The notes: generated by a model not told the origin, from the sequence alone. A DNA stretch of 64,000 nucleotides from Saprospiraceae bacterium (GCA_020627785.1 JAHDGF010000007.1:61729-125728), one strand, 5' to 3'. Counted from the first letter of the stretch, positions 10,569 through 18,439 are shown. Translations and numbers: made by a program.

Positions 10569-10618
10569 GTTTTTGGGATGGGACCCCTCTCTAATAAAGA
10601 TTAGAGGGGGTCTTTTTT
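10569..10618 (+). terminator. Intrinsic terminator of the second giant gene, with shared 13-bp element
   Basis: GTTTTTGGGATGG (10569-10581) precedes a strong stem. GACCCC and CTCTAAT on the 5' side (10582-10595, one bulged T) pair with ATTAGAGGGGGTC (10600-10612), and six T follow. The 13-mer is identical to the one before the terminator of the upstream paralogue. Confidence 0.85.
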
Positions 10619-10646
10619 ATTTGAGAAATATGGTTAATATTTGCGC

Positions 10647-11057
10647 ATGCCTAGAATTATAGGAATTGATTATGGGATGAAGCGTACTGGAATAGCCATT
10701 ACAGATGAACTTCAGATTGCGGTTCATCCACATAAGACCATTGCATCAGTAGATTTGCTTGAATTCTTAGTGAACTATTTAGCAGAAGAAGAGGTTGAAC
10801 TAATAGTTTTTGGATATCCTACGCATGCTGATGGTACTCCAACTTACTTAACAGAAAAGATAAACCAAATTTGCCTTGAGCTAAAAAAGAAATCAACGAT
10901 AGATATTGAGTTTCAAGATGAATCGTATACCTCAGTTGAAGCAAAGGAGATCATGATTCAAGGTGGAATGAAAAAGAAAAAAAGGCGCGATAAATCAATG
11001 GTAGATTTAATTAGTGCTGTTCTTATTTTACAAAGATATTTAAAGCATATTCCATAA
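10647..11057 (+). CDS. ruvX: RuvX/YqgF-family RNase H-fold nuclease (pre-16S rRNA processing / putative Holliday junction resolvase)
   Basis: This is a 136-residue YqgF-family protein, the normal size. The family has an RNase H fold and matures the 16S rRNA 5' end in the cytoplasm; an older name is putative Holliday junction resolvase. The N-terminal IIGIDYGMKRTGIA carries the first acidic residue (D8), FGYPTHADGT is the family's G-x-P-x-x-x-DG motif, QDESYTS carries the middle acidic pair, and DLISAVLILQRYL is the C-terminal helix. The ATG at 10647 was chosen over the TTG at 10641 because MPRIIGIDYG is the usual N-terminus. The gene abuts def with no gap, so the two are probably co-transcribed. 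Confidence 0.9.
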   Translation: MPRIIGIDYGMKRTGIAITDELQIAVHPHKTIASVDLLEFLVNYLAEEEVELIVFGYPTHADGTPTYLTEKINQICLELKKKSTIDIEFQDESYTSVEAKEIMIQGGMKKKKRRDKSMVDLISAVLILQRYLKHIP

Positions 11058-11615
11058 ATGATTTTACCTATTTACGCTTTAGGGGCAAAAGTTCTAAAGA
11101 AAGTGGCTGAGCCAATTGATCAAGATTTTCCAGATTTAGAAAAACTATTAAGTAATATGTGGGACACCATGTATAATGCTCAAGGAGTAGGTCTTGCCGC
11201 ACCCCAGATTGGGAAGTCAATCAGAATATTTTTAATTGATACTGTTCAACTAGAATCTGAAGAAAAAGATTTTCAAGGGGTAAAGCAGGCATTCATTAAT
11301 GCAGAAATAATTGAAGAGTCTGGAGAACTATGGGCTTATGAAGAAGGATGTCTCAGCATTCCAAGAATTAGAGGAGATGTTGAACGTCAAAAGAATGTGG
11401 TCATCAAATATCTTGATGAAGAATTCAATGAGCATACCAAAGAATTTACTGGAATAAATGCACGGGTTATTCAACATGAATATGACCATATAGAAGGTAA
11501 ATTGTTTACCGAAAAGCTAAAACCATTGCGTAAAAAGTTACTAAAAAGGAAGTTGGAGAAAATTAAAATAGGAGAGATTGATACTGATTATAGAATGAGA
11601 TTTTCGCAGAGGTAA
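11058..11615 (+). CDS. def: Peptide deformylase
   Basis: The enzyme removes the N-formyl group from nascent proteins in the cytoplasm using a bound metal. All three signature motifs are present: GVGLAAPQIG (motif 1), EEGCLSIP with the metal-ligand Cys98 (motif 2), and QHEYDH with the HExxH pair at 140-144 (motif 3). The 185-residue length is typical. The start codon follows directly on the ruvX stop codon, so translation is likely coupled. The Lys-rich C-terminal tail is ordinary for Bacteroidota homologues. Confidence 0.97.
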   Translation: MILPIYALGAKVLKKVAEPIDQDFPDLEKLLSNMWDTMYNAQGVGLAAPQIGKSIRIFLIDTVQLESEEKDFQGVKQAFINAEIIEESGELWAYEEGCLSIPRIRGDVERQKNVVIKYLDEEFNEHTKEFTGINARVIQHEYDHIEGKLFTEKLKPLRKKLLKRKLEKIKIGEIDTDYRMRFSQR

Positions 11616-11677
11616 TTAAAACCTTGAACAATAAGTCTGTCCTATAAGAAAAACCTATTTTTACAAAAAAAATATCT

Positions 11678-12526
11678 ATGATTTCGTTAATGACTATGCC
11701 TGACTTTGCCTCATCTGCGGTGTGGTTAAGTCTACTTACGTTAACATTTTTAGAAATTGTTCTAGGAGTAGACAACATAATCTTTATTTCAATTACTGCA
11801 GGAAGATTGGAAGAGGCCGATCAAAAGAAGGCGACTAATGTCGGCTTGATATTAGCAATGGCTTTGAGGATAGTATTGTTGTTTGGAATAACCTGGCTAA
11901 TTGCCATGGAAAATCCATTTTTCAGTTTCGACTTTTGGGGAATCCATGGAGCAATGTCAGGGCAATCCTTGATTTTAATTGCCGGTGGTATTTTCTTATT
12001 ATATAAAAGTGTTACCGAGATTCACCATAAACTAGAAGGCGACGAACATGGAGCTGAAGGTGGATCAAAAAAGATGACCCTTTCAAATGCAATATTTCAA
12101 ATCACCCTCATAAATATTGTCTTTTCATTTGATTCAATTTTGACAGCAGTCGGGATGACCCAAGGGATAGAAGGTGCATTGGTTATTATGATTATTGCTG
12201 TTGTTTTCTCTGTTTTGATCATGATGTTATTTGCAGTACCTGTTGGAAGATTTGTCAATAAGCATCCTACGATACAGATGTTAGGTATGTCATTTCTAAT
12301 CTTGATAGGTTTCATGCTAATTCTAGAAGGGGCACATCTTGGACATGTGAGTGTTGGAGGTGCCGTTGTTGATTCAATACCGAAAGGTTATTTATACTTT
12401 GCCATTGCTTTTTCTTTATTTGTTGAATTTTTAAATATCAAATTGAGGAGTAGAAAAAGTAAGCCAGTTCAACTTCATGGTGTAGGCGAGGATGCAAAAA
12501 AAGAAGGATTATATAATAAGGCTTAA
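11678..12526 (+). CDS. TerC family integral membrane protein
   Basis: This polytopic inner-membrane protein of 282 residues has about seven to eight hydrophobic segments. The TerC signatures are clear: EIVLGVDNIIFISI near the N-terminus and IVFSFDSILTAVGMT in the middle, each with the conserved Asp in a membrane segment. TerC/Alx proteins are linked to tellurite resistance and manganese export that supports metalation of secreted proteins. Which role applies here cannot be read from the sequence. It stands alone, 62 nt after def and 83 nt before the exonuclease. Confidence 0.9.
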   Translation: MISLMTMPDFASSAVWLSLLTLTFLEIVLGVDNIIFISITAGRLEEADQKKATNVGLILAMALRIVLLFGITWLIAMENPFFSFDFWGIHGAMSGQSLILIAGGIFLLYKSVTEIHHKLEGDEHGAEGGSKKMTLSNAIFQITLINIVFSFDSILTAVGMTQGIEGALVIMIIAVVFSVLIMMLFAVPVGRFVNKHPTIQMLGMSFLILIGFMLILEGAHLGHVSVGGAVVDSIPKGYLYFAIAFSLFVEFLNIKLRSRKSKPVQLHGVGEDAKKEGLYNKA

Positions 12527-12561
12527 ATGATTTAAGTTCTGTGTATCATCAATAAGAACTT
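12522..12561. repeat. Two nested inverted repeats at the TerC gene stop
   Basis: CTTAAAT-G-ATTTAAG (12522-12536) spans the stop codon. AAGTTCT (12534-12540) faces AGAACTT (12555-12561). No T run follows on the plus strand, so this is a weak terminator or mRNA-end hairpin at best. Confidence 0.35.
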
Positions 12562-12609
12562 GAAATCATGCAATAGTAATTATTTCGCTCAAGGCAAATC
12601 AAATTAACT

Positions 12610-13446
12610 ATGGATAACGTGCAGTTTGAATTAAAAAAACCCATTGTCTTTTTTGACATAGAGGCTACAGGCTTAAATGTTCTGAAGGATAGAATCGTTC
12701 AGATAGCCTTGATTAAATATTCTCCAAATACCTTATTGCCAGAAGAATTGGAGATGATGATAAATCCTGGTATTCCAATCACACCTGAGGCAATGAAGGT
12801 GCATGGAATTACACCAGAGATGTTAAAAAACAAGCCTACTTTTCAACAAGTATCACAAAAATTATTTGATTTTATTGGCGATGCTGATTTATCAGGATAT
12901 AATTCAGATAGATATGACATACCAATGTTGATGGAAGAGTTTGCTCGTGTTGGTTTAGATTTAGATATCTCAAAAAGGCGAACGGTAGATGTTCAGAAGA
13001 TTTTCTACATGATGGAACCTAGGACTTTGAGTGCCGCATATAAAACCTATTGTGGTAAAAAATTAGAAGGAGCCCATGATGCCTTGGCAGATGTACGAGC
13101 AACAGTTGATGTACTCAAAGGACAGATCATACGTTATAAAGATGTTGATTATGAAGATGGGGACGGTTATATTACTAAAACCCCGATCAGAAATGACATT
13201 GAGGCTTTATCGACCTTTACTAAAAATACCAATTTAGTAGATGCGACCCAAAGAATGAGATATGATGGAAATGGTACCATCGTGTTTAATTTTGGAAAGT
13301 ATATAGGTCAACCCGTAGCAAAGACTTTATATAAAGATCGCCAATATTACAATTGGATTTTGGATAAGGAGTTTTCGACTCAGGTAAAACAGATTATTAA
13401 AAAATTATTGAAAGAATATGAACAAAGCCTTTCTGGCAGTTCTTAG
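12610..13446 (+). CDS. DnaQ-like 3'-5' exonuclease with exodeoxyribonuclease X-like C-terminal domain
   Basis: This is a DEDDh-type exonuclease acting on DNA or RNA 3' ends. FFDIEATGL carries Exo I acids D16 and E18, GYNSDRYDIPML is Exo II, and HDALADVRAT is Exo IIIe with H156 and D161. After the exonuclease domain (about 1-175) comes a short C-terminal domain (about 215-278) with FNFGKYIGQPV and YYNWIL, as in Exo X-like proteins. No polymerase-binding motif was recognised, so it is probably an accessory exonuclease rather than the replicative epsilon subunit. Its last 29 bases overlap the start of the next gene. Confidence 0.88.
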   Translation: MDNVQFELKKPIVFFDIEATGLNVLKDRIVQIALIKYSPNTLLPEELEMMINPGIPITPEAMKVHGITPEMLKNKPTFQQVSQKLFDFIGDADLSGYNSDRYDIPMLMEEFARVGLDLDISKRRTVDVQKIFYMMEPRTLSAAYKTYCGKKLEGAHDALADVRATVDVLKGQIIRYKDVDYEDGDGYITKTPIRNDIEALSTFTKNTNLVDATQRMRYDGNGTIVFNFGKYIGQPVAKTLYKDRQYYNWILDKEFSTQVKQIIKKLLKEYEQSLSGSS

Positions 13447-14206
13447 TCTATTTTGCTTACCATTGCTACAGCATTCTTGTGTAGCTCCTGTGGATGGATG
13501 CCTAGACCCACTTAGCGCTAATTATGATTTGTCTGCGGACCAAGTATGTCCTGATAGCTGTTGTATTTATCCTACATTTGCTTTAAGCGTAAATTATATG
13601 CTTGATACCATTATTCTGGATAGCGCTTTATATTACAATAATGACGCGGATTCATACTTCAGATTACGAGGATTCTATATGGCCTTGTCAGAGTTTTCTT
13701 TTCAAGGTGATTTTGGAGAGGAATTTATAATCAATGAAGATGATGCAACAATTAACGATGATTTAGCTTTAGTTTTCTATCGCAATGCCTCTATTTCACC
13801 TGGAAGTGTCAGGCTTGATGGGGTGCTTTTAGATCGGGTTAGTTTTCATATTGGGTTACCTAGCTCTTTAGAAAATATTAATGTCTCCCAAGATTATTCT
13901 GTACTAAGCACTTTACGTGATTCTATGTACCTCGATTCAATAACTAATCAGTTTTATGAAGTGGGCTTTTTGTTAGAGGTCGATTCTTTTTCTAAGTCAG
14001 CAGAATGGTTTCACTATTCTAATGTAGACTTTACGACTGAATACGAAGTTAGTTATGAAATTGAGCAAGGAAACTCAATTAGGCTTCAACTAAACATTGA
14101 TTTTTTGCGTTTATTCAATGAGGTTGACTTTCAATCTCAAGATCTTAATGCGAGGCTAGAAGATGCATTTAATCTTAATATAGTAGAAGCATTGACAATT
14201 GAATGA
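13418..14206 (+). CDS. Divergent MbnP-like lipoprotein lacking the Trp-rich motif
   Basis: This is a 262-residue probable lipoprotein: the signal peptide ends LLQHSC with Cys21. A GCLDPLSANYD...CPDSCCIYP segment follows, resembling the GCxDPxAxNYxxxA motif common in marine Bacteroidota. The remainder can be aligned by eye with the next protein: FYMALSEFSF with FYISDITLI, and DRVSFHIGLPSSLEN with DGLEFSIGVQPEEN. The neighbour's YWSAW is matched here by YLDSI, so the conserved tryptophans are missing. It is therefore probably a decayed or repurposed MbnP paralogue. The start overlaps the exonuclease by 29 nt and the end overlaps the next gene by ATGA. Similarity is inferred by eye and needs a profile search. 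Confidence 0.55.
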   Translation: MNKAFLAVLSLFCLPLLQHSCVAPVDGCLDPLSANYDLSADQVCPDSCCIYPTFALSVNYMLDTIILDSALYYNNDADSYFRLRGFYMALSEFSFQGDFGEEFIINEDDATINDDLALVFYRNASISPGSVRLDGVLLDRVSFHIGLPSSLENINVSQDYSVLSTLRDSMYLDSITNQFYEVGFLLEVDSFSKSAEWFHYSNVDFTTEYEVSYEIEQGNSIRLQLNIDFLRLFNEVDFQSQDLNARLEDAFNLNIVEALTIE

Positions 14207-14943
14207 AGATGAAAAAGTACTTTTTTATATTGATGGGGATGTTGTTGCTCACTAGTTGCAAGGATGATACAGGAGATTTTACCTTAAACTTTAAAGCACT
14301 GTATGATGGTGAACCTTTGGTTATGTTAGAGGCACTAGAGTATACTAACTATGATATAAATATATTAGAATCCGATTTTTACATCAGCGATATCACTTTG
14401 ATCAAAGGAGATGAAAGGGTTGAATTGGCGGCCATTGATTTTGTAGATTTTTCTAGTAACAATTTTAGTATTGATCGCGCAGAAGAAGGAATTGACTTTA
14501 ATTATTTAGAAGTTCCAGTAGGGACTTACGATGGGTTAGAGTTTTCTATAGGAGTACAACCTGAGGAGAATGGAATGCTTCCCAATGCATTTGAGTCAAA
14601 TAATCCTCTGAGTAACTCAGGGAATTATTGGTCTGCATGGGATAGTTACATTTTTGCAAAATTAGCAGGAAATTACAGAGGTGACGATGGGAATTTATCA
14701 GAAACTTGGTTTTTTCATACAGGAACAGATCCTTTGTTGCGAACATTTACAGTCGATAAAGAAATTATAATTGATCCTTCAGAATCTTCAAGCGTATCGA
14801 TTTCAATGGAACATAAGGTTTTATTTCAGGATGGTGGAGATTATTTTGACATAGAGACCAACTCTATCAATCATGATCCAACTAATTTAGCTCCATTGGA
14901 AATGATCGTTAATAATTATATTTCATCTTTTACTTTTGACTAA
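14203..14943 (+). CDS. MbnP family (copper-associated) lipoprotein
   Basis: This is a 246-residue lipoprotein; the signal peptide ends LLLTSC (Cys19), followed by KDD, which fits the Bacteroidota surface lipoprotein export signal. MbnP family features are FYISDITLI, the VPVGTYDGLEFSIGV block, NYWSAWDSYIFAKLAG (the Trp/Phe-rich core) and FFHTGTDPLLRTFT. In methanotrophs MbnP is the partner of the di-haem enzyme MbnH, which converts an MbnP Trp to kynurenine, and the pair is tied to copper handling. Two MbnH-like genes follow here in the same coupled unit, which supports the assignment. No methanobactin precursor is visible, so the physiological role is open. Confidence 0.75.
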   Translation: MKMKKYFFILMGMLLLTSCKDDTGDFTLNFKALYDGEPLVMLEALEYTNYDINILESDFYISDITLIKGDERVELAAIDFVDFSSNNFSIDRAEEGIDFNYLEVPVGTYDGLEFSIGVQPEENGMLPNAFESNNPLSNSGNYWSAWDSYIFAKLAGNYRGDDGNLSETWFFHTGTDPLLRTFTVDKEIIIDPSESSSVSISMEHKVLFQDGGDYFDIETNSINHDPTNLAPLEMIVNNYISSFTFD

Positions 14944-16036
14944 GGGTATCTACATCTTATCGATTTTAATATTGGTTTGTGTTATGACCAATGGTTGTAA
15001 AGAAGAACCGATTGATAATTCTATTTCTTTAACAAGCATAGAATATAATCCAACTGAATTTCTTCCAGATGTACCTGAGGAATTTCCATTGCTTGAAATA
15101 CCCGAGGATAATCCATTGACTAGTGATGGAATACGTTTAGGTCAACATTTATTCTTTGACCCTATTTTATCGGCTGATAGTACCATGTCATGTGCTTCAT
15201 GTCATCTTCCGGAAGCTGGGTTTACAGATCAACTAGCTTTTAGTACTGGAATAGATGGGGTCGCAGGAGAACGAAGTTCAATGTCTCTTGTTAATTCTGG
15301 ATTTTCGTTTAATGGTTTGTTTTGGGATGGACGGATTCAATCCTTAGAAACTCAAGCACTTTTGCCCGTTGAAGATCCAATAGAGTTACATCACGATTGG
15401 CAGGAAGTTATTCCTGCATTAAGAAATTTGCCTCTTTATCAAGAGCTTTTTAGAAAAGCATTCGGAATATCAACGACTTCTGAAATCACTAAAGAATTAG
15501 CAGCGAAAGCGATTGCCCAGTATGAGCGAGTTCTCATTTCTGGAAATAGTAATTTTGATAAATTCCTACGTTTTGAATACTTTTTTTCGGAGGAAGAATC
15601 TAATGGGTTTGCAATGTTTTTTGATAAAGATCCAGAAATTATTGATGCAGAGTGTTTCCATTGTCATTCGGCTTCTCTGTTCACCGATAATTCCTTTAGA
15701 AATAATGGTCTCGATGAGGTAACAGACCTTGCAGAATTTTCTGATTTAGGTAGAGGAGCAGTGACCGGTAATCCATTAGATAATGGAAAATTTAGGGTAC
15801 CTACTTTAAGAAACATTACCTTGACAGCTCCATACATGCATGATGGCAGATTTCAGACTTTGGAAGAGGTTATTGATCACTATGACTCAGGAGGGCATTT
15901 TGCACCTAACCGAGATCCTTTAATTTATGAATTAGGTCTTACAGACACCGAAAAGCAGAATTTACTTGCCTTCTTGCATACCTTGGTTGATACTTCTTAC
16001 CTATCAAAGGAATATATTACGAATCCATTTAAATAG
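14936..16036 (+). CDS. Di-haem cytochrome c peroxidase / MbnH family lipoprotein (copy 1)
   Basis: This 366-residue bacterial di-haem peroxidase-family protein has two haem c sites, CASCH at 86-90 and CFHCH at 240-244. Other family blocks are GLFWDGR, LPVEDPIEL, FRVPTLRNI and APYMHDGRF. The start is TTG at 14936, overlapping the mbnP-like stop by 8 nt; the only nearby ATG lies inside the lipobox region and would remove the signal peptide. The signal peptide ends MTNGC, and the Cys is followed by KEE, a plausible surface-export signal. MbnH enzymes form a high-valent di-haem state that oxidises a Trp in MbnP. The position directly after an MbnP gene favours that role over hydrogen peroxide detoxification. 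Confidence 0.85.
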   Translation: MTKGIYILSILILVCVMTNGCKEEPIDNSISLTSIEYNPTEFLPDVPEEFPLLEIPEDNPLTSDGIRLGQHLFFDPILSADSTMSCASCHLPEAGFTDQLAFSTGIDGVAGERSSMSLVNSGFSFNGLFWDGRIQSLETQALLPVEDPIELHHDWQEVIPALRNLPLYQELFRKAFGISTTSEITKELAAKAIAQYERVLISGNSNFDKFLRFEYFFSEEESNGFAMFFDKDPEIIDAECFHCHSASLFTDNSFRNNGLDEVTDLAEFSDLGRGAVTGNPLDNGKFRVPTLRNITLTAPYMHDGRFQTLEEVIDHYDSGGHFAPNRDPLIYELGLTDTEKQNLLAFLHTLVDTSYLSKEYITNPFK

Positions 16037-16076
16037 TACATAAAGGACTCCATTCCTATAAACTTGGTTTCAAACA

Positions 16077-17186
16077 TTGAAGAGGATTACTTACATACCG
16101 ATCGCATCAATTTTAACTATTAGCTTGTTTATTACCTCTTGTAGTGAACCAATAACCACAGATTCATTTTCAACTTCTCTGACAGACATTGTTTATGATC
16201 CTGTAGAATTTACTCCCAATCTACCATCTAGTTTTCCAATTCTTGAGGTACCAGAAGATAATCCTTTAACAGTAGATGGGATTAAACTAGGCCAACATTT
16301 ATTCTTTGATCCAGTACTGTCGGCGGATAGTACGATGTCTTGTGCTTCTTGTCATCTGCCTGAGGCGAGTTTTACTGATCAGTTAGCAGTGAGCACAGGA
16401 ATTGATGGCATAGCAGGAACTCGCAGTTCAATGTCGCTAGTGAATATTGGTTTTGCTTATACGGGTTTGTTTTGGGATGGAAGCGTTCAGACATTAGAAG
16501 AACAAGCCTTGTTGCCAGTAGAGGATCCTATCGAATTACACAACAGTTGGATGAATGTAGTTCCTAAGTTGGGTTCATCGCCATTATATCAAGAATTGTT
16601 CAGAAAGGCATTTGGCATTGAGTCGACTTCAGAAATATCTAAAGAGTTGGCTGCGAAAGCCATTGCACAATATGAGCGAGTACTTATATCGGGCAATAGT
16701 AAGTATGATAAGGAAGAAAGGGGTGAATATTTTTACTCTGAAGAAGAGAATGAAGGATTTGTTATGTTTTTTGATGAAGATCCTGACATACTGGATGCTG
16801 AATGTTTCCACTGTCATTCTGCGCCCTTATTAACAGATAATTCCTTTAGAAATAATGGTCTAGACGCCGTTTCAGATCTAGCGGACTTTGCAGATTTAGG
16901 AAGAGGAGGATTCAATGAAATTTCCTTAGATAACGGTAAATTTAGGGTTCCAACTCTTAGAAACATCGCTTTGACAGCTCCGTATATGCATGATGGGAGG
17001 TTTCAAACCTTAGAAGAAGTACTTGATCATTATAGTATGGGAGGCCATTTTTCGCCTAATAGGGACCCAGAAATGGTAAAACTTGATCTTACAGAAGACC
17101 AAAAACAAAATTTAATCGCTTTTCTTCATACTCTCACAGACACTTCCTACCTGTCTTTAGAGCATATTCAAAATCCATTTAACTGA
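16077..17186 (+). CDS. Di-haem cytochrome c peroxidase / MbnH family lipoprotein (copy 2)
   Basis: This 369-residue tandem paralogue of the preceding gene is closely similar along its length: CASCH and CFHCH haem motifs, GLFWDGS, LPVEDPIELH, FRVPTLRNIALTAPYMHDGRF. The start is again TTG (16077), giving MKRITY and a signal peptide ending LFITSC; no better start exists. The residues after the lipobox Cys are SEP, less acidic than in copy 1, so the final location may differ. It lies 40 nt after copy 1, so probably in the same transcript. Because two MbnP-like and two MbnH-like genes are present, one copy may serve each MbnP, but this is inference. Confidence 0.85.
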   Translation: MKRITYIPIASILTISLFITSCSEPITTDSFSTSLTDIVYDPVEFTPNLPSSFPILEVPEDNPLTVDGIKLGQHLFFDPVLSADSTMSCASCHLPEASFTDQLAVSTGIDGIAGTRSSMSLVNIGFAYTGLFWDGSVQTLEEQALLPVEDPIELHNSWMNVVPKLGSSPLYQELFRKAFGIESTSEISKELAAKAIAQYERVLISGNSKYDKEERGEYFYSEEENEGFVMFFDEDPDILDAECFHCHSAPLLTDNSFRNNGLDAVSDLADFADLGRGGFNEISLDNGKFRVPTLRNIALTAPYMHDGRFQTLEEVLDHYSMGGHFSPNRDPEMVKLDLTEDQKQNLIAFLHTLTDTSYLSLEHIQNPFN

Positions 17187-17191
17187 CTATC

Positions 17192-17210
17192 AATATGTTA
17201 TGAACATATT
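17192..17210 (+). repeat. Perfect AT-rich inverted repeat after the MbnH-like pair
   Basis: AATATGTT, ATG loop, AACATATT lies 6 bases after the stop codon. It could form an 8-bp hairpin at the mRNA end, but ATAAAAATTT follows rather than a T run, so termination would be inefficient. Confidence 0.45.
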
Positions 17211-17246
17211 ATAAAAATTTATATGTCATAATATTGGTTTTTTGTC

Positions 17247-17278
17247 TTTGATATTTCCTTTTTTCTGCTTCATCTTTG
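17247..17278 (+). promoter_or_regulatory. Candidate Bacteroidota promoter for the structured RNA region
   Basis: A -33-like TTTG (17247-17250) is followed after 20 nt by CATCTTTG (17271-17278), one mismatch from the -7 consensus TAnnTTTG. Transcription would begin near 17284, far from any coding start, and run into the hairpins and terminator that end at 17524. Confidence 0.4.
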
Positions 17279-17283
17279 AATTG

Positions 17284-17524
17284 TGAAATCAAAAAGCTGG
17301 AAAAAGATTTGGCTTTTGGATATGTTCATGGGATTACAATTGTTAAAGGCAGGTTGCCGAAGTGCAGCTTTCCTTTAACAACTTTTAAAAAGAAAGATTG
17401 AGTTTTGTTATTATATAGTTGGTTTTCTATTGATTGCAGAGATGCAAAAAGTTAGCTTCCTAGCTAACTGATTAGAATTAAACTAAAAAAGTAGCCACCA
17501 TTCACGAGGTGGCTATTTTTTTTT
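17284..17524 (+). ncRNA. Candidate structured non-coding RNA or long leader
   Basis: There is no convincing reading frame, but a series of hairpins: TTGTTAAAGG (17340-17349) with CCTTTAACAA (17372-17381); TTGCA-GAGA-TGCAA (17434-17447), which has a GNRA-type loop; AGTTAGCT-TCCT-AGCTAACT (17450-17469); and the terminator below. The apex of the first hairpin reads CAGG, 10 nt, GCAGC, reminiscent of the conserved loop of bacterial SRP RNA (CAGG...AGCAGC), but the A before GCAGC is T here and the outer helix is poor. Alternatives are a riboswitch or attenuator for the sugar-oxidation genes that follow, or an unknown sRNA. The 5' end is placed from the candidate promoter only. Confidence 0.4.
17492..17524 (+). 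terminator. Strong intrinsic terminator
   Basis: TAGCCACC (17492-17499) pairs perfectly with GGTGGCTA (17508-17515) around an 8-nt loop, then nine T follow. It lies more than 300 nt after the MbnH-like gene and 63 nt before the isomerase ATG, so it ends either the candidate RNA or an attenuated leader. Confidence 0.85.
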
Positions 17525-17587
17525 ACCTATATGAGAAGTGTTGAAGCCGCCCTTTTCACTATATTTAGAGAAACTACTATCCGTTCG

Positions 17588-18439
17588 ATGAACCGAAGAA
17601 ATGCGCTCAAGCTGGCAGTCGTCAGTCCAACCTTAGCTTTATCAGATAAAATTAGATCTAATAAGAGTTCTATGGATGTCCGTAATTCCATGAAGCACTC
17701 TATATCCCGCTGGTGCTATGGTGCGACAGACATCCATACGCTGATAAAATGGTGCAAAGAATTAGGCATTTCATCGATTGAGCTATTGGATAAAGAGGAG
17801 TATGAAATAGTGTTGGACGCAGGTTTGGATTGTGCGGTGGTTAATGGTAGTAAATTGGGAATAACCAAAGGCTTCAATGATCCGTCTCTACATGCTCAAC
17901 TATTGAATGACTATTCAGTACTTATACCTGAGATTGCAAAGGCTGGCTTGAAAACCATTATTACCTTCTCAGGTAATAGAAATGGAATGTCAGATGAAGA
18001 GGGCCTAGCGAACTGCGTGAAAGGCTTAAAGCCTGTAGTAAGATTGGCAGAGGAACACGGGATCATGGTCATTATGGAATTACTCAACAGTTATGTTGAC
18101 CATGCAGATTATATGTGTGATCATACAGAGTGGGGTGTGGATTTAGTTGACGCTTTAGAGTCTGATCATTTCCGATTATTATATGATATTTATCATATGC
18201 AGATTATGGAAGGTAATGTCGTAAATAACATAAAGAAGTATTCAGATTACATCGCACATTATCATACGGGTGGTGTTCCAGGGAGGAATGAGATTAATGA
18301 AAATCAGGAATTAAACTACCCATTCATTATAAAAAGTATAATTGAAACAGGCTATGATGGATTTCTTGGTCAAGAATTTGTACCAAGTAAAGAGAATGCT
18401 TTTGATTCATTAAAAGAAGCCATACAAATTTGTTCATAA
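17588..18439 (+). CDS. TIM-barrel sugar isomerase/epimerase, hydroxypyruvate isomerase-like, with Tat-type signal
   Basis: This is an AP endonuclease 2-type TIM barrel resembling hydroxypyruvate isomerase. Expected metal-site residues are visible: E164 (VIMELLNS), D200 and H203 (LLYDIYHMQ), H226 (AHYHTGG) and E263 (GQEFVP). I chose the ATG at 17588 (283 residues), giving MNRRNALKLAVVSPTLAL, a Tat-like leader. The ATG at 17531 lies only 6 nt after a terminator T run, and a weak -7-like TATATTTA at 17560 lies between the two. It is followed at 15 nt by a GMC oxidoreductase and its small subunit, which suggests a periplasmic sugar or polyol oxidation route. The true substrate cannot be read. Confidence 0.78.
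   Translation: MNRRNALKLAVVSPTLALSDKIRSNKSSMDVRNSMKHSISRWCYGATDIHTLIKWCKELGISSIELLDKEEYEIVLDAGLDCAVVNGSKLGITKGFNDPSLHAQLLNDYSVLIPEIAKAGLKTIITFSGNRNGMSDEEGLANCVKGLKPVVRLAEEHGIMVIMELLNSYVDHADYMCDHTEWGVDLVDALESDHFRLLYDIYHMQIMEGNVVNNIKKYSDYIAHYHTGGVPGRNEINENQELNYPFIIKSIIETGYDGFLGQEFVPSKENAFDSLKEAIQICS

Noticed and set aside
13418..17186. A full methanobactin biosynthesis operon
   Set aside because: No MbnA precursor, MbnB or MbnC-like gene lies nearby; only the MbnP/MbnH-type components are present.
17531..17587. Upstream ATG at 17531 as start of the isomerase gene
   Set aside because: It lies 6 nt after the T run of a strong terminator and adds a segment unlike a leader; the ATG at 17588 starts a Tat-type signal directly.
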